Assembly: GCA_001940645.1 (NCBI GenBank)
Contig: MDVS01000040.1
Location: forward strand, 1-21,633
Origin: Candidatus Heimdallarchaeota archaeon LC_3
GTDB lineage: Archaea > Asgardarchaeota > Heimdallarchaeia > Hodarchaeales > LC-3
DNA length: 21,633 nt
Direction: 5' to 3'
Of this stretch, positions 1 to 7,434 are shown piece after piece; within the stretch, counting starts at the first letter, position 1, and each line of letters opens with the position of its first letter. Both the position numbers and the translations under genes were made by a program. The notes beneath the pieces were generated by a model. That model had not been told where the DNA came from, did not search any database, and saw nothing but the letters and a program-made list of their open reading frames with translations.

Positions 1-33
1 TCATTATATAAAGTAAAATTAGTATTAGCATTG

Positions 34-495
34 ATGAATATGGCCTCTCTAAAATCTACTGAAAAATTTGAAAAAGTGATTACTCGTGTTGGGAATTCAA
101 CATTCCTTTTGTTACCTAATTCAGCTAATTATTTAGGGTTTTCACTTGGAACAGAAGTAATCGTTGAAATTGATTCTAATAAGATCACGATTACTCCCCG
201 AGATCCTAAATTGTTTGAATCTTATGTCAAAGGTCTTACTAACAAGAAAGGTAAGCTTGAAGCGATCTTTTTTGACAAGGATGAGATCAAACAATCCCCA
301 AGATTCGAGCATAAGACTCATTTTCGCAATGTTCAATTCACTGTGATCTTATCCTTTGATCATTTTGAGAAGAAATATCTGCTGATCTACTTCAATAAGA
401 CTAAAAATAATTGGTATGTGAATTATATTACCGAAGCAATCTATCAAGAGATCAAAGACGGCAAAAATCCAGAAAATTTTATAATAATGAGTTAA
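34..495 (+). CDS. AbrB/SpoVT-type DNA-binding domain protein
   Basis: The N-terminal ~55 residues carry the swapped-hairpin AbrB/MazE/SpoVT signature: a strand with VGNSTFLLLPN, then a short helix, LGFSLGTEV and a closing strand ending ITITPR. In archaea this fold serves in transcription factors and antitoxins. The remaining ~100 residues (lysine and aromatic rich, ending ...ENFIIMS) match no family I recognise, so this is not a bare antitoxin. The frame extends to TTG at 31; ATG at 34 or 40 is equally possible and no Shine-Dalgarno is evident. Isoleucine ATC codons following a G are unusually common, giving eight GATC sites within 270 bp. A small membrane protein gene begins 23 bp downstream, suggesting co-transcription. 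DNA binding is inferred from the fold only. Confidence 0.65.
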   Translation: MNMASLKSTEKFEKVITRVGNSTFLLLPNSANYLGFSLGTEVIVEIDSNKITITPRDPKLFESYVKGLTNKKGKLEAIFFDKDEIKQSPRFEHKTHFRNVQFTVILSFDHFEKKYLLIYFNKTKNNWYVNYITEAIYQEIKDGKNPENFIIMS

Positions 496-518
496 TAAAT
501 CAAGATTGTTGTGATATT

Positions 519-752
519 ATGATGAATTCTTTTGCTCAGGATTATATGTTGTCCATTTTTACTATTTTGCTCTTTATCCTCCTTATTTTAGCTTTCACTA
601 TCCCAATAATGCAAATTTTCTATAAGTATTTGAATAATAAATACCAGGAATTTGTCGATTATCATAATGAAAAAGACGATCTGGGATATTTCTTTCTATT
701 ATTTTTCTTTATTGCTTTCGTTATCGTATTTTCACTCTTAGCTCTAATGTAG
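519..752 (+). CDS. small two-helix membrane protein, unknown function
   Basis: The open frame begins further upstream inside the AbrB-type gene, but the tandem ATGs at 519 and 522 are the sensible starts because they lie just after that gene's stop. The 77-residue product has a hydrophobic segment at about residues 10-33 (phenylalanine, isoleucine and leucine rich), a hydrophilic charged loop of about 25 residues (KYLNNKYQEFVDYHNEKDDL) and a second hydrophobic segment at about 57-76 that runs almost to the C-terminus. This predicts a two-pass protein with a single loop. No family is recognised. Position suggests co-expression with the upstream DNA-binding protein; a regulatory pairing is speculation. 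Confidence 0.5.
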   Translation: MMNSFAQDYMLSIFTILLFILLILAFTIPIMQIFYKYLNNKYQEFVDYHNEKDDLGYFFLLFFFIAFVIVFSLLALM

Positions 753-777
753 AGTTATAATAAGACTTTTTTATTAG

Positions 778-1242
778 GTAATCATAATAGACATTCCACC
801 CCGTAATGGTATTCCTCATACTTATATTAATAGGAAGGGATCTGAAATTAAAGGAAGAATTTATTACATCAGGACTGAACATGGAAAAAGGTTAGTTACC
901 GATAATCAACTTGAATGGCTCTTTACACATTTAGAAGATCCTTATATTGATTATCACTTCAATGTAAAAATAAACTACCTTCAAAATAATTTAAAAACAT
1001 TTGACTTTTCGAGACAAGCTGATTTCAATTACAGTGTATGGATCCAAGATCTATCAGACAATTTAGTTGAGATTCTAAAGGCAGATCATGAATTATTAAC
1101 AAATTATTTTCTTATAATTACAACGTATATTTTTTTTGATACAGTTTTTTCTCATCCTTTTTCTTCTTGGCTCATAAAAATAGAAAAAACTCGTGGTTCA
1201 ATATCTACTAAATTGTATAAAACTAATCCTCCCCAATCTTAA
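778..1242 (+). pseudogene. N-terminally truncated AlbA_2 (Schlafen-type) protein remnant
   Basis: A 154-codon open frame runs from just after a TAG at 775 to TAA at 1240-1242 and contains no ATG or GTG in frame (the only TTG is near its end). Its first ~50 residues match the C-terminal half of the AlbA_2 / divergent AAA-4 nucleotide-binding domain: IIIDIPPRNGIPH, then YINRKG, then YYIRTEHGKRLVTDNQLEWLF, matching the family pattern of a V-x-V-PPS strand, PH, and YxRxGxxT followed by a helix. The preceding half of the domain is absent from all frames upstream, where a membrane protein gene lies instead. The ~100 C-terminal residues are unassigned. I read this as the 3' remnant of a gene lost by deletion; a non-standard start is the alternative. 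Confidence 0.6.
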
Positions 1243-1269
1243 CATTAAAATATGTCTAATCAATAAAAT

Positions 1270-1290
1270 AAAGACCTTACTAAGGTCTTT
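1270..1290. repeat. perfect 21-bp palindrome (terminator or operator)
   Basis: Two 10-base arms, AAAGACCTTA (1270-1279) and TAAGGTCTTT (1281-1290), flank a single C with no mismatch. It sits 27 bp after the AlbA_2 remnant's stop and 52 bp before the next membrane protein gene. As RNA it could fold into a 9-bp stem with a 3-base loop, but no long T tract follows. An operator for a dimeric regulator is therefore as likely as a terminator. Confidence 0.55.
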
Positions 1291-1342
1291 GGTAACAGTA
1301 TTTCTATGTTTATAAAGTAATAAATCAATAATTTGAGATATA

Positions 1343-1747
1343 TTGTTGAAAAGGAAAAAGAATGCTAAATTAACTGGGTTGAGTCTTCAAACAATATTAG
1401 TAATACTAATCCTTTTCACTTTGTATGCTTCGTATTATTTTTTAGCCATTAAAGATATGAGACTTGCTGGTATGGGATCTGATTTATTCTGGCCAGATAC
1501 TTGTGCAAGATCATTGTTTCCTTTTCCTACGAAATACGGTGTGATTTGTGGTCAAGCTCTAACTGAGATGACAGATCAAAATAAATTCGTTTATAATAAT
1601 TTTATTAAAAATGGGCTCTATATTTTAGTAATGATCTTTTCATGGATTATAACTGCTTTCGGTTTAGTAAAATATTATTTATGGATAAAAGGAAGAGGGA
1701 CACTTATTCCCCTTATATTTTTCGTCTTTTTGAATACAATACTATAA
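1343..1747 (+). CDS. membrane protein, unknown function
   Basis: The product is 134 residues with a basic N-terminus (MLKRKKNAK), a transmembrane helix at about 13-35, a soluble loop of about 50 residues and two further hydrophobic segments at about 88-110 and 118-134. The loop contains two cysteines (near residues 54 and 69) flanking a proline/aromatic stretch (LFPFPTKYG), which could form a disulfide if the loop is external. The start is TTG at 1343 or the adjacent TTG at 1346; the next ATG lies after the first helix, so a TTG start is forced if the helix belongs to the protein. No family recognised. It follows the 21-bp palindrome, which may control it. Confidence 0.45.
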   Translation: MLKRKKNAKLTGLSLQTILVILILFTLYASYYFLAIKDMRLAGMGSDLFWPDTCARSLFPFPTKYGVICGQALTEMTDQNKFVYNNFIKNGLYILVMIFSWIITAFGLVKYYLWIKGRGTLIPLIFFVFLNTIL

Positions 1748-1964
1748 ATGATACAAAGATCAAAAGAAATTTCTTGGATGGATTCAATTAATTTAAATAA
1801 ATATAGGATCATTTGCCAATTGAATCTTCATATTCATTGCCCCCTACGTGTTTATGAATTTTCCTTTATTATATAAGCGCGACGTAGTATTAGATCTGCG
1901 ACAAATTTTATCAGAGAATGAAGAAGAATTTCATAAATAATTCCAAATCTTACTCATTATCTCA

Positions 1965-2624
1965 TTAGAACATTGATAACAAATCTGATGAAGCATCGAC
2001 TTCTGTTGAGCTTCCTTTTAGTTTCTGACCTTTACCTTTAAATTGGAGATTAAGATTTGGTCCTCCACCTTCAGCAGAAACAAAACTCATATTCGCCAGA
2101 CTTTCTTTTAATTCTGTGATCTCTTTAATGATGATTTCTTCCTTGTTAAGCTTCTTCACTTTAGATAAAGCTCTAACTAGTTGACTTACTTCATTTAATA
2201 CTTTTTTTGCATCTAAAGACGTTTGTGATAAACTGTTTTGCAATAAAGCTAATTTGTTAGATTGAGCTCCTAGTTTTTCTGTTCTGAATGTCATCAATTC
2301 AAGTTTTTGATCCATAGCTTTTATTCTGTTGTCAAAATCTTGTAAATTTTGATGTAGATTTCTATGCCAATCAACTACGTATGATAATGCTTGTGATCGT
2401 GATTTAATATCAGGAGTATTGTTTAAAATCTCTTCTAAATACGATTCAGTCCTCGAATCTAAATAATAAGTAGTTGATTTAGATTTTCTATCTGCTCCTT
2501 TGCTTGTTTTCATAGATTCAAGAACATCGCTTGCTAGATCTTCTCCTCCTCTTCTTGACCTTGCTTTTTCGAAGACCTTTTCCATATCCTCAAGAGTTTT
2601 TGTAATATCATCGCTTGGACTCAT
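1965..2624 (-). CDS. RHH-like / coiled-coil protein
   Basis: The 219-residue product starts with a charged, low-complexity region (1-48). Residues 51-86 have the shape of a ribbon-helix-helix domain: a short strand TTYYLD, a helix with SYLEEIL, a polar turn, and a second helix SRSQALSYVVDWH. Residues 88-185 are heptad-like (repeated leucine, isoleucine and charged positions) and predict a long coiled coil, followed by a glycine/serine-rich tail. The AGTGA Shine-Dalgarno about 8 bases before ATG supports the start at 2624. Such layouts occur in archaeal DNA-binding or chromosome-organising proteins, but RHH identity is from pattern only and the function is unknown. About 290 bp of AT-rich DNA separates it from the next upstream gene, so it probably has its own promoter. 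Confidence 0.55.
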   Translation of the reverse strand: MSPSDDITKTLEDMEKVFEKARSRRGGEDLASDVLESMKTSKGADRKSKSTTYYLDSRTESYLEEILNNTPDIKSRSQALSYVVDWHRNLHQNLQDFDNRIKAMDQKLELMTFRTEKLGAQSNKLALLQNSLSQTSLDAKKVLNEVSQLVRALSKVKKLNKEEIIIKEITELKESLANMSFVSAEGGGPNLNLQFKGKGQKLKGSSTEVDASSDLLSMF

Positions 2625-2912
2625 AAATTCTCACTTGATTTAAAAATTAATTAATGACATATTAAGGGTTAGAATAATAATACCTATTTATTATGAATTA
2701 TTTTATGTATAAGTTTTTGTTACTAATTACTATTAAATGCTTTTCTATATTATTTATTGTTAAAGAATTTTCTAGAAGATATTAAGATATTTAAGGCAGA
2801 AACTCTGATATTAGGTGACATATATCAAAAAATTTTAATAAAAATCAGTTCTCTGTATTGAGTATTTATAGAAAAGAGTTAAGTTATTATTTACAAAAAG
2901 TTGAAATATCTA

Positions 2913-3296
2913 CTAAATTGCATCCATGGCTTTATTGATTCTTTCTTTAACTTCTTGTGCGATTCCTTCAATTTTTTTGTCTTGTATAAGAGCTGTAAAC
3001 ATTGTTACAGGATTAATAGCAGAAATAGTCACTTGATTATCACTTTCCCATATACAAACATTACAAGGTAACAATAATCCTATTTTACGATCATGTTCTA
3101 GTACTTGATGTGCAAATGGAGGGTTACAAACTCCCAAAATTGTGTATCTATCAAATTCAATATCTAATTTCTTCTTAAACGTATCCTTTACATTGATTTC
3201 TGTTAAAACACCAAAACCCTGTTCTTTAAATGCATTTACTGTTTTTTCGTATGCTTCATCAAATGATAAATTTATTTTCTTTGTTATATCAAACAT
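2913..3296 (-). CDS. DUF302 domain protein
   Basis: The whole 127-residue protein matches the DUF302 family. It begins with the helix FDEAYEKTVNAFKEQGFGVLTEI, then the diagnostic stretch YTILGVCNPPFAH (residues 51-63), GLLLPCNVCIWE (73-84) and INPVTMF near the C-terminus. Cysteines 57, 78 and 81 are conserved-looking and could bind a metal or thiol ligand; the biochemical role of DUF302 is not established. There is no signal peptide, so it should be cytosolic. GAGGAG lies 11 bases before the ATG. It lies 156 bp downstream of arvB on the same strand, separated by a purine-rich tract on the plus strand that looks like an arvB terminator, so it is probably a separate unit. Confidence 0.88.
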   Translation of the reverse strand: MFDITKKINLSFDEAYEKTVNAFKEQGFGVLTEINVKDTFKKKLDIEFDRYTILGVCNPPFAHQVLEHDRKIGLLLPCNVCIWESDNQVTISAINPVTMFTALIQDKKIEGIAQEVKERINKAMDAI

Positions 3297-3397
3297 TATG
3301 CCAAAAACTCCTCATAAATTAATTATTATTCTCGTAAATCAAAAAATGATATTTTTGTGAGGTAAATAATAGATTATTATGAAAGTAAATTGTGTTT

Positions 3398-3427
3398 GGA
3401 AAGAAAAGAAAAAAAAAGAAAGAAAGA
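3398..3427 (-). terminator. polypyrimidine terminator after arvB
   Basis: On the minus strand this is a run of T and C with up to nine consecutive T, starting about 25 bases after the arvB stop. Archaeal RNA polymerase terminates at T-rich tracts without needing a hairpin, so this is a plausible end for the arvA-arvB transcript. Confidence 0.45.
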
Positions 3428-3452
3428 TATAAATATGGAGAAAAGGGAAAAT

Positions 3453-3815
3453 CTAGATTGTTCTAACTGACATTTCAAAGTTAGAAGGTGCTACTATAGT
3501 GATTTTTTGATCATTCTTTTTTCTAAATTGTATTCTACTGGAATTTGATTGAGGTGAGCAAATTTCTATACCCATGAATTTTTCATGATCTATTGCCATC
3601 ATTGTTCTCTCTAATAATTTAGTTTCCGAAATAGGATCTAACCCACCCTCAAATACTAAAATTCGTCCGTTTTTAATATTATCCAAAATTAAATCACATT
3701 TTTGCTCAACATTAAGTTTTTTTATTGTAGAGCGAGTTACAAAATCAATTTGTAAATCACTTTTTTCCACCACTTCTGGTTGACCATTAACTGGTTGCAG
3801 AATTTCATCTTCCAT
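3453..3815 (-). CDS. arvB: OapB/ArvB family protein (DUF2073)
   Basis: A 120-residue soluble protein of the archaea-specific DUF2073 family. The recognisable core is the segment with GRILVFEGGLDP, a helix carrying ETKLLERTMMAID, then FMGIEI and C-terminal strands (KITIVAPSN). The first ~20 residues are acidic and variable. In haloarchaea, DUF2073 genes sit with an Era-like GTPase and a zinc-ribbon gene (oapABC, renamed arvABC after the GTPase was shown to drive extracellular vesicle formation in Haloferax). Here its start lies 17 bp after the arvA stop with GGTGAT as Shine-Dalgarno, so the two are surely co-transcribed. Its molecular activity is unknown; it probably works with the GTPase. Confidence 0.85.
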   Translation of the reverse strand: MEDEILQPVNGQPEVVEKSDLQIDFVTRSTIKKLNVEQKCDLILDNIKNGRILVFEGGLDPISETKLLERTMMAIDHEKFMGIEICSPQSNSSRIQFRKKNDQKITIVAPSNFEMSVRTI

Positions 3816-3832
3816 TTAAATCACCTTGATTC

Positions 3833-4447
3833 TTAAGAAACCTTTCCTATCGCTTCATAAAGCCTGTTAATACCATTACCAGTAAGTGCACTAATAGGAA
3901 TAGCTTTAGATTGAAAAACTTCACTTACTAAACTTGGATCCGACTCAGGTAAATCATTTTTATTTGCCGCCACGATGATAGGAATATTTTTTGATTTCAG
4001 ATTACCTATTATTGTCCAGTTTACTTGATTAAAAGGTTGTCGAGCACTGTCAACAACAATAACTGCTGCATCAAGATTATTGAGAGATTGGATTGCCTTG
4101 ATCACACCATGCGTTGCTTCTTTAGCACGTGTTTGTGCTTCTTTTGTAGTCATACCAAATTTTGTAAAATCTCGATAGTCAACTGTACTAGCAATACCTG
4201 GGGTATCAACTAAGTTTAAAGTTAATCCCTTTCCTGATTGAGTTTTGAAATTTACATTATTAAGTTCAACGACTTCCCGAGTTTCGTGAGGAATTTCACT
4301 AACTGTTCCTAATGTCTTTCCAGCAAATTCTTCGCCTATTCTATTTGCTAATGTTGTTTTTCCTGCATTAACTTCGCCTAGTATGCCAAGTGTAAGTTGT
4401 TTCTTTCTTGAAAAACGTAATAAACTAATTAATCCCAATTTTTTCAC
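3833..4447 (-). CDS. arvA: Era-like GTPase OapA/ArvA (vesiculation GTPase family)
   Basis: The 204-residue protein has a complete GTPase motif set: G1 GEVNAGKTT (24-32), G3 DTPG (81-84), G4 NKND (162-165) and G5 SAL (186-188). A short basic leader (RFSRKKQ) precedes the domain. It has no KH or other RNA-binding domain, which separates it from true bacterial Era. Residues 85-115, after G3, form an unusually long helical switch-II-side insert. GGTGA lies 6 bases before ATG. Linkage to arvB (17 bp) and to arvC about 1 kb away identifies the archaeal OapA/ArvA family; the Haloferax member is needed for extracellular vesicle production, with a role compared to that of Arf/Sar GTPases. Transfer of that function to this organism is inference. 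Confidence 0.85.
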   Translation of the reverse strand: MKKLGLISLLRFSRKKQLTLGILGEVNAGKTTLANRIGEEFAGKTLGTVSEIPHETREVVELNNVNFKTQSGKGLTLNLVDTPGIASTVDYRDFTKFGMTTKEAQTRAKEATHGVIKAIQSLNNLDAAVIVVDSARQPFNQVNWTIIGNLKSKNIPIIVAANKNDLPESDPSLVSEVFQSKAIPISALTGNGINRLYEAIGKVS

Positions 4448-4602
4448 CTATATTTTATTAAAATTATAAAGATTTGATGAACTACCTCACGTCTAAAATT
4501 AAGAATAGATATTTCCTAGATAATATGTCTAATCGTTTTGATTCAAAATTATAAATAATAAAGAAATTATGATTAATAGAGGATTTGATAAGCAAAATTT
4601 CT

Positions 4603-5112
4603 CTATTGATGAAAACGATTATGAATTCTTTTTAATTGCTTTGACGCATCTTTATGAATAGATCTATACCTTTTATCAATTTCCTTTTTAAATATAATTA
4701 ATTCTTCATCGTTATTTTTTAATAAAGATTTATATTTAGGACCATACTGCATAACCAATCGATTAATAGAGGGATCCTTTCTATTTTGAACCAAGTCAAC
4801 TAAATTTTGAATTTTTGTTTCTGGTTTTCCTAAAATTTTATCTAATGAGTTTTGATGAATTTCAAGATCTTTGATTTGGTTTTTTTCATCAAAATTAGCT
4901 AAAAATTTATACCAAATTGATAATCTTTCCATTTGGTTGATCATTTGTGTTAATTCCCTAAAATCAGGATCAGATAATGCTAAAGCACCTACAAAATTGA
5001 AAGTTTTTAACTTATTAGAAGGATTTAATTGAGAAAGTTGGTTTATTTCTTTTAAACTTTTAATAAGAGATTTATCAAAGGGTTTAGGTAGATCTTTTTT
5101 CTGAAAACGCAT
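4603..5112 (-). CDS. helical protein of unknown function in the arv cluster
   Basis: A 169-residue, lysine-rich (predicted basic), apparently all-helical soluble protein. No domain is recognised; notable segments are FNFVGALALSDPDF near residue 40, a central helix around MINQMERLSIWYKFL and a basic C-terminal tail (DASKQLKRIHNRFHQ). It has neither membrane helix nor signal peptide. It lies 155 bp upstream of arvA and 107 bp downstream of the 49-aa gene, all on the minus strand. The position suggests, but does not prove, a role linked to the GTPase; the AT-rich gap before arvA may contain a separate promoter. The basic tail would suit nucleic-acid or phospholipid contact. Confidence 0.6.
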   Translation of the reverse strand: MRFQKKDLPKPFDKSLIKSLKEINQLSQLNPSNKLKTFNFVGALALSDPDFRELTQMINQMERLSIWYKFLANFDEKNQIKDLEIHQNSLDKILGKPETKIQNLVDLVQNRKDPSINRLVMQYGPKYKSLLKNNDEELIIFKKEIDKRYRSIHKDASKQLKRIHNRFHQ

Positions 5113-5219
5113 ATAAAATCAGCGATAATAAAGAAGTATTAAATCAATTAGTAGGGAAAAAATACTGACCTAATTATTCCAGAAAGGGAGGATAAAAGCG
5201 ATTTGATTGGGAATTTTTC

Positions 5220-5369
5220 TTATGGAAAGCGTTTTTTGATAACTTTGCTAAATTCATCTGAAAGCATACTTGTAGCATTTGCAGCTTCACAAAAACTGAG
5301 ATTCTTTTCTTCAATTAATTGAACAAGCTTTTTCTTTAAAATTCTATAAATTTCCTCTTCGATAGACAT
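5220..5369 (-). CDS. 49-residue helical protein divergent from arvC
   Basis: A short gene running ATG (5367-5369) to TAA (5220-5222). The product begins MSIEEEIYRILKKKLVQLI, continues EEKNLSFCEAANATSML and ends SDEFSKVIKKRFP; it predicts two amphipathic helices joined by a short turn. AGTGAT lies 5 bases before ATG, matching the Shine-Dalgarno type of arvA and arvB. Coding appearance is good: charged/hydrophobic alternation and a sensible spacing from the 169-aa gene (107 bp). It diverges from arvC across about 146 bp that must hold both promoters. The helix-turn-helix-like outline could be a small regulator, but no family is recognised. Confidence 0.55.
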   Translation of the reverse strand: MSIEEEIYRILKKKLVQLIEEKNLSFCEAANATSMLSDEFSKVIKKRFP

Positions 5370-5515
5370 GGAAATCACTTTCTTATGTTAAAAAAAATGA
5401 ATTTTTCAATTTTATTTTTTTTTCGGAAAACCTACATTTTATTATCTGATAGAATTTTTCTAATATCATCTAAAGAATATTTTAATATTTACACCAAATA
5501 TCAAAATTTATTACC

Positions 5516-5842
5516 ATGGTTACATGGGCAAACTCAAACTCTAAATATGTTTGTAGTAAGTGTTTAAACCCACCCCAGGATTCCCAAGATGTGTTAAGAG
5601 GGTGTACTGTTTGCGGAAACAAATTATTCAAACTTGAAGCAAATAGCGAAACTAACAAAATGTTACAACAAAAAGAAAATTTTGATCGTTCAAATAATAA
5701 TGTTGAATTATCAGAAGTTACTTCTATATCAATTCCGAAAAATGGAATCTTTGAGATAGATGTTGAATCTCTTATGAAAAAAATTGGTCCAGAACCAATA
5801 GCTATAATAGATAATAAAGGTAAAATATATCTTAATCTGTAA
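5516..5842 (+). CDS. arvC: OapC/ArvC family zinc-ribbon protein
   Basis: The 108-residue protein starts with a zinc ribbon: CSKC (13-16) and CTVC (30-33), with the intervening loop containing VLRGC, the pattern of the archaeal OapC (DUF2072/COG3364) family. The middle is polar and variable. The C-terminal ~45 residues, ISIPKNGIFEIDVESLM followed by EPIAII and KGKIYLNL, match the conserved tail module of the family. In haloarchaea oapC/arvC lies in one cluster with the GTPase and DUF2073 genes; here it is on the opposite strand, separated by two unknown genes, so co-expression would need a shared divergent promoter region at 5370-5515. No Shine-Dalgarno precedes the ATG. Zinc binding is predicted; the molecular role is unknown. 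Confidence 0.8.
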   Translation: MVTWANSNSKYVCSKCLNPPQDSQDVLRGCTVCGNKLFKLEANSETNKMLQQKENFDRSNNNVELSEVTSISIPKNGIFEIDVESLMKKIGPEPIAIIDNKGKIYLNL

Positions 5843-5993
5843 AATTAATAGTTTTTTAAAATAGATAAGAAAACGAATTTTTGAAGCCATGTTCTTTAAA
5901 AATTAATAAAATATAAAATTGGAATAATTTTAAGAATAATTATTTATTTTTCAATATAGAAGAAAAGAGGATTATACAAATAAATAGTTAAAT

Positions 5994-7424
5994 TTATTTA
6001 TTCTGTTGAATCAATGATACTAATGATTTCATAAGTGAATCAACATCATGATCTTCAATTTTTTCAGGATCAAGCTGAATGATATTTTCAGATATTCCTA
6101 ATTCATTTTTTACGATTTTTGAATCAAACTCGGAAATAAAGACAATTGTTGAATCTGAAAGGTTTTCTTTAATATAAGAATCAATCCCAATAAGTTGATC
6201 GAGTGTCCGATTTAAAGATAGGATAATAGTATAACGTTCTTTCTCTTTTTTCAAACTTATTTGGGGACCAAATTTTCCTTCAAATGTTCCTAATGCATAT
6301 TTTTTGATTTTATCATTTTCTTTTATTGAATTCTTAATTGCTTTTAACCAAAAACTATCAATTTCTATGTTTTTTTTTGAAAATTCATCAAATATTTCTT
6401 GTTTAGAAGAAATTTTCACTCTAAGAGACTTTATTACTTCCCTAGGATTTCCACCAGTATTCTCAAGAATTTCACTTAGATCTTGTTCAGTGAAAGGCCA
6501 AATCTTTTCAGAATTTGTAGGTTTTTTGATTTTCATCTGATCTAAAATGTAATAATTCATTTCTTTATACACAAACTCATCCAAATCTATTTTCGTAAAC
6601 CTCCTTAACAATACTGGATTTTCAAATCTGGAAACTGTTGATAATGTTGATACATCTAGGATATTCTCCCAAACTTGTGTTAATGAAGCTAGAACAATTA
6701 AAGTATTATTTTGTTCATTATAAACTCTTTTAATTCTCTCTAAAAGCTGCATTGCAGGTTTATCACCATAAGCAACAAAGAGTCCTTCAATTTCATCAAA
6801 AAAATATATAATTGGTTTATTAGAATATTCTGCAATCACTTTCAGAGCGAAAAATGCTAATTCACTGTCTTCATGAAGATTTCCAGGATGAGGTAAAATA
6901 GGATTTTCTAGCTTTAATCCTGTTAAAAGAAATTTTGCAGTTTTGTGGAATTTTTCTTCAGATAAAGCAAATAGCATTTCAGCAACTAAAGCTTCTTTAC
7001 CAACTAATTTTTTAATAGCATTTTCTAAGGTGCCAAAAGTATTTTTCAAATTTCCTATTGCTTCTTGTAATACCTTAATTCCTATTTGCTTAATTAATTG
7101 AAAATACATTAGAGGATAAAGTTGTTCTGCCCCTTCTTGAGTAGTAGGTGTTGGAATGTATACAGTATGAGCATTTACTGGAATTGATCCATCACGTAAT
7201 GCATGATAAAGAGCAGTTTTCCCATAACCAGCAGATCCAAGAACGGGAAGAATTCTTGATTCTTTAGAGTATTGAATTGTTGATAATTGTTCTAGTAATG
7301 CATCAATAACAGCTTTTCTAGGAGAAAAGACTTGAGTTTTCGAACTATGTTGTTGAATATTATCACTTCTAGCAACAAATGAAGAAAACGGTTTATAGAT
7401 TGGTTGTTTAATATTTTCTGCCAT
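5994..7424 (-). CDS. AAA+ family ATPase
   Basis: A 476-residue ATPase: Walker A GSAGYGKTA (63-71), Walker B IIYFFDEIE (205-213) and a sensor-1-like strand ending VLAS. An arginine-containing region (SRFENPVLLRRF) follows, then a lid with GGNPREVIK, resembling ORC/STAND-type AAA+ modules. About 140 C-terminal residues form an alpha/beta region of unknown type that may be an effector or recognition domain. The start is placed at ATG 7424 because GTGATC lies just before it; two in-frame ATGs upstream (7445, 7442) would overlap the preceding gene. The wHTH gene ends 10 bp upstream, so the pair is an operon. Known relatives of this architecture include DNA-handling and defence ATPases; the specific role is unknown. 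Confidence 0.75.
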   Translation of the reverse strand: MAENIKQPIYKPFSSFVARSDNIQQHSSKTQVFSPRKAVIDALLEQLSTIQYSKESRILPVLGSAGYGKTALYHALRDGSIPVNAHTVYIPTPTTQEGAEQLYPLMYFQLIKQIGIKVLQEAIGNLKNTFGTLENAIKKLVGKEALVAEMLFALSEEKFHKTAKFLLTGLKLENPILPHPGNLHEDSELAFFALKVIAEYSNKPIIYFFDEIEGLFVAYGDKPAMQLLERIKRVYNEQNNTLIVLASLTQVWENILDVSTLSTVSRFENPVLLRRFTKIDLDEFVYKEMNYYILDQMKIKKPTNSEKIWPFTEQDLSEILENTGGNPREVIKSLRVKISSKQEIFDEFSKKNIEIDSFWLKAIKNSIKENDKIKKYALGTFEGKFGPQISLKKEKERYTIILSLNRTLDQLIGIDSYIKENLSDSTIVFISEFDSKIVKNELGISENIIQLDPEKIEDHDVDSLMKSLVSLIQQNK

Positions 7425-7434
7425 ATTGATCACT

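Noticed and set aside
142..346. Open frames on both strands inside the AbrB-type gene
   Set aside because: Shadow frames of a better-supported gene; compositions are not protein-like.
1748..1940. Two short plus-strand frames (42 aa from ATG 1748; 28 aa from ATG 1854, ending SENEEEFHK)
   Set aside because: Too short, overlapping in different frames, no Shine-Dalgarno and no recognisable motif; the second has some coding-like character and could be a fragment, but support is too weak to list as a gene.
5385..5567. 60-codon plus-strand frame starting before arvC
   Set aside because: Phenylalanine-rich translation of the divergent promoter region, overlapping arvC out of frame and with no Shine-Dalgarno.
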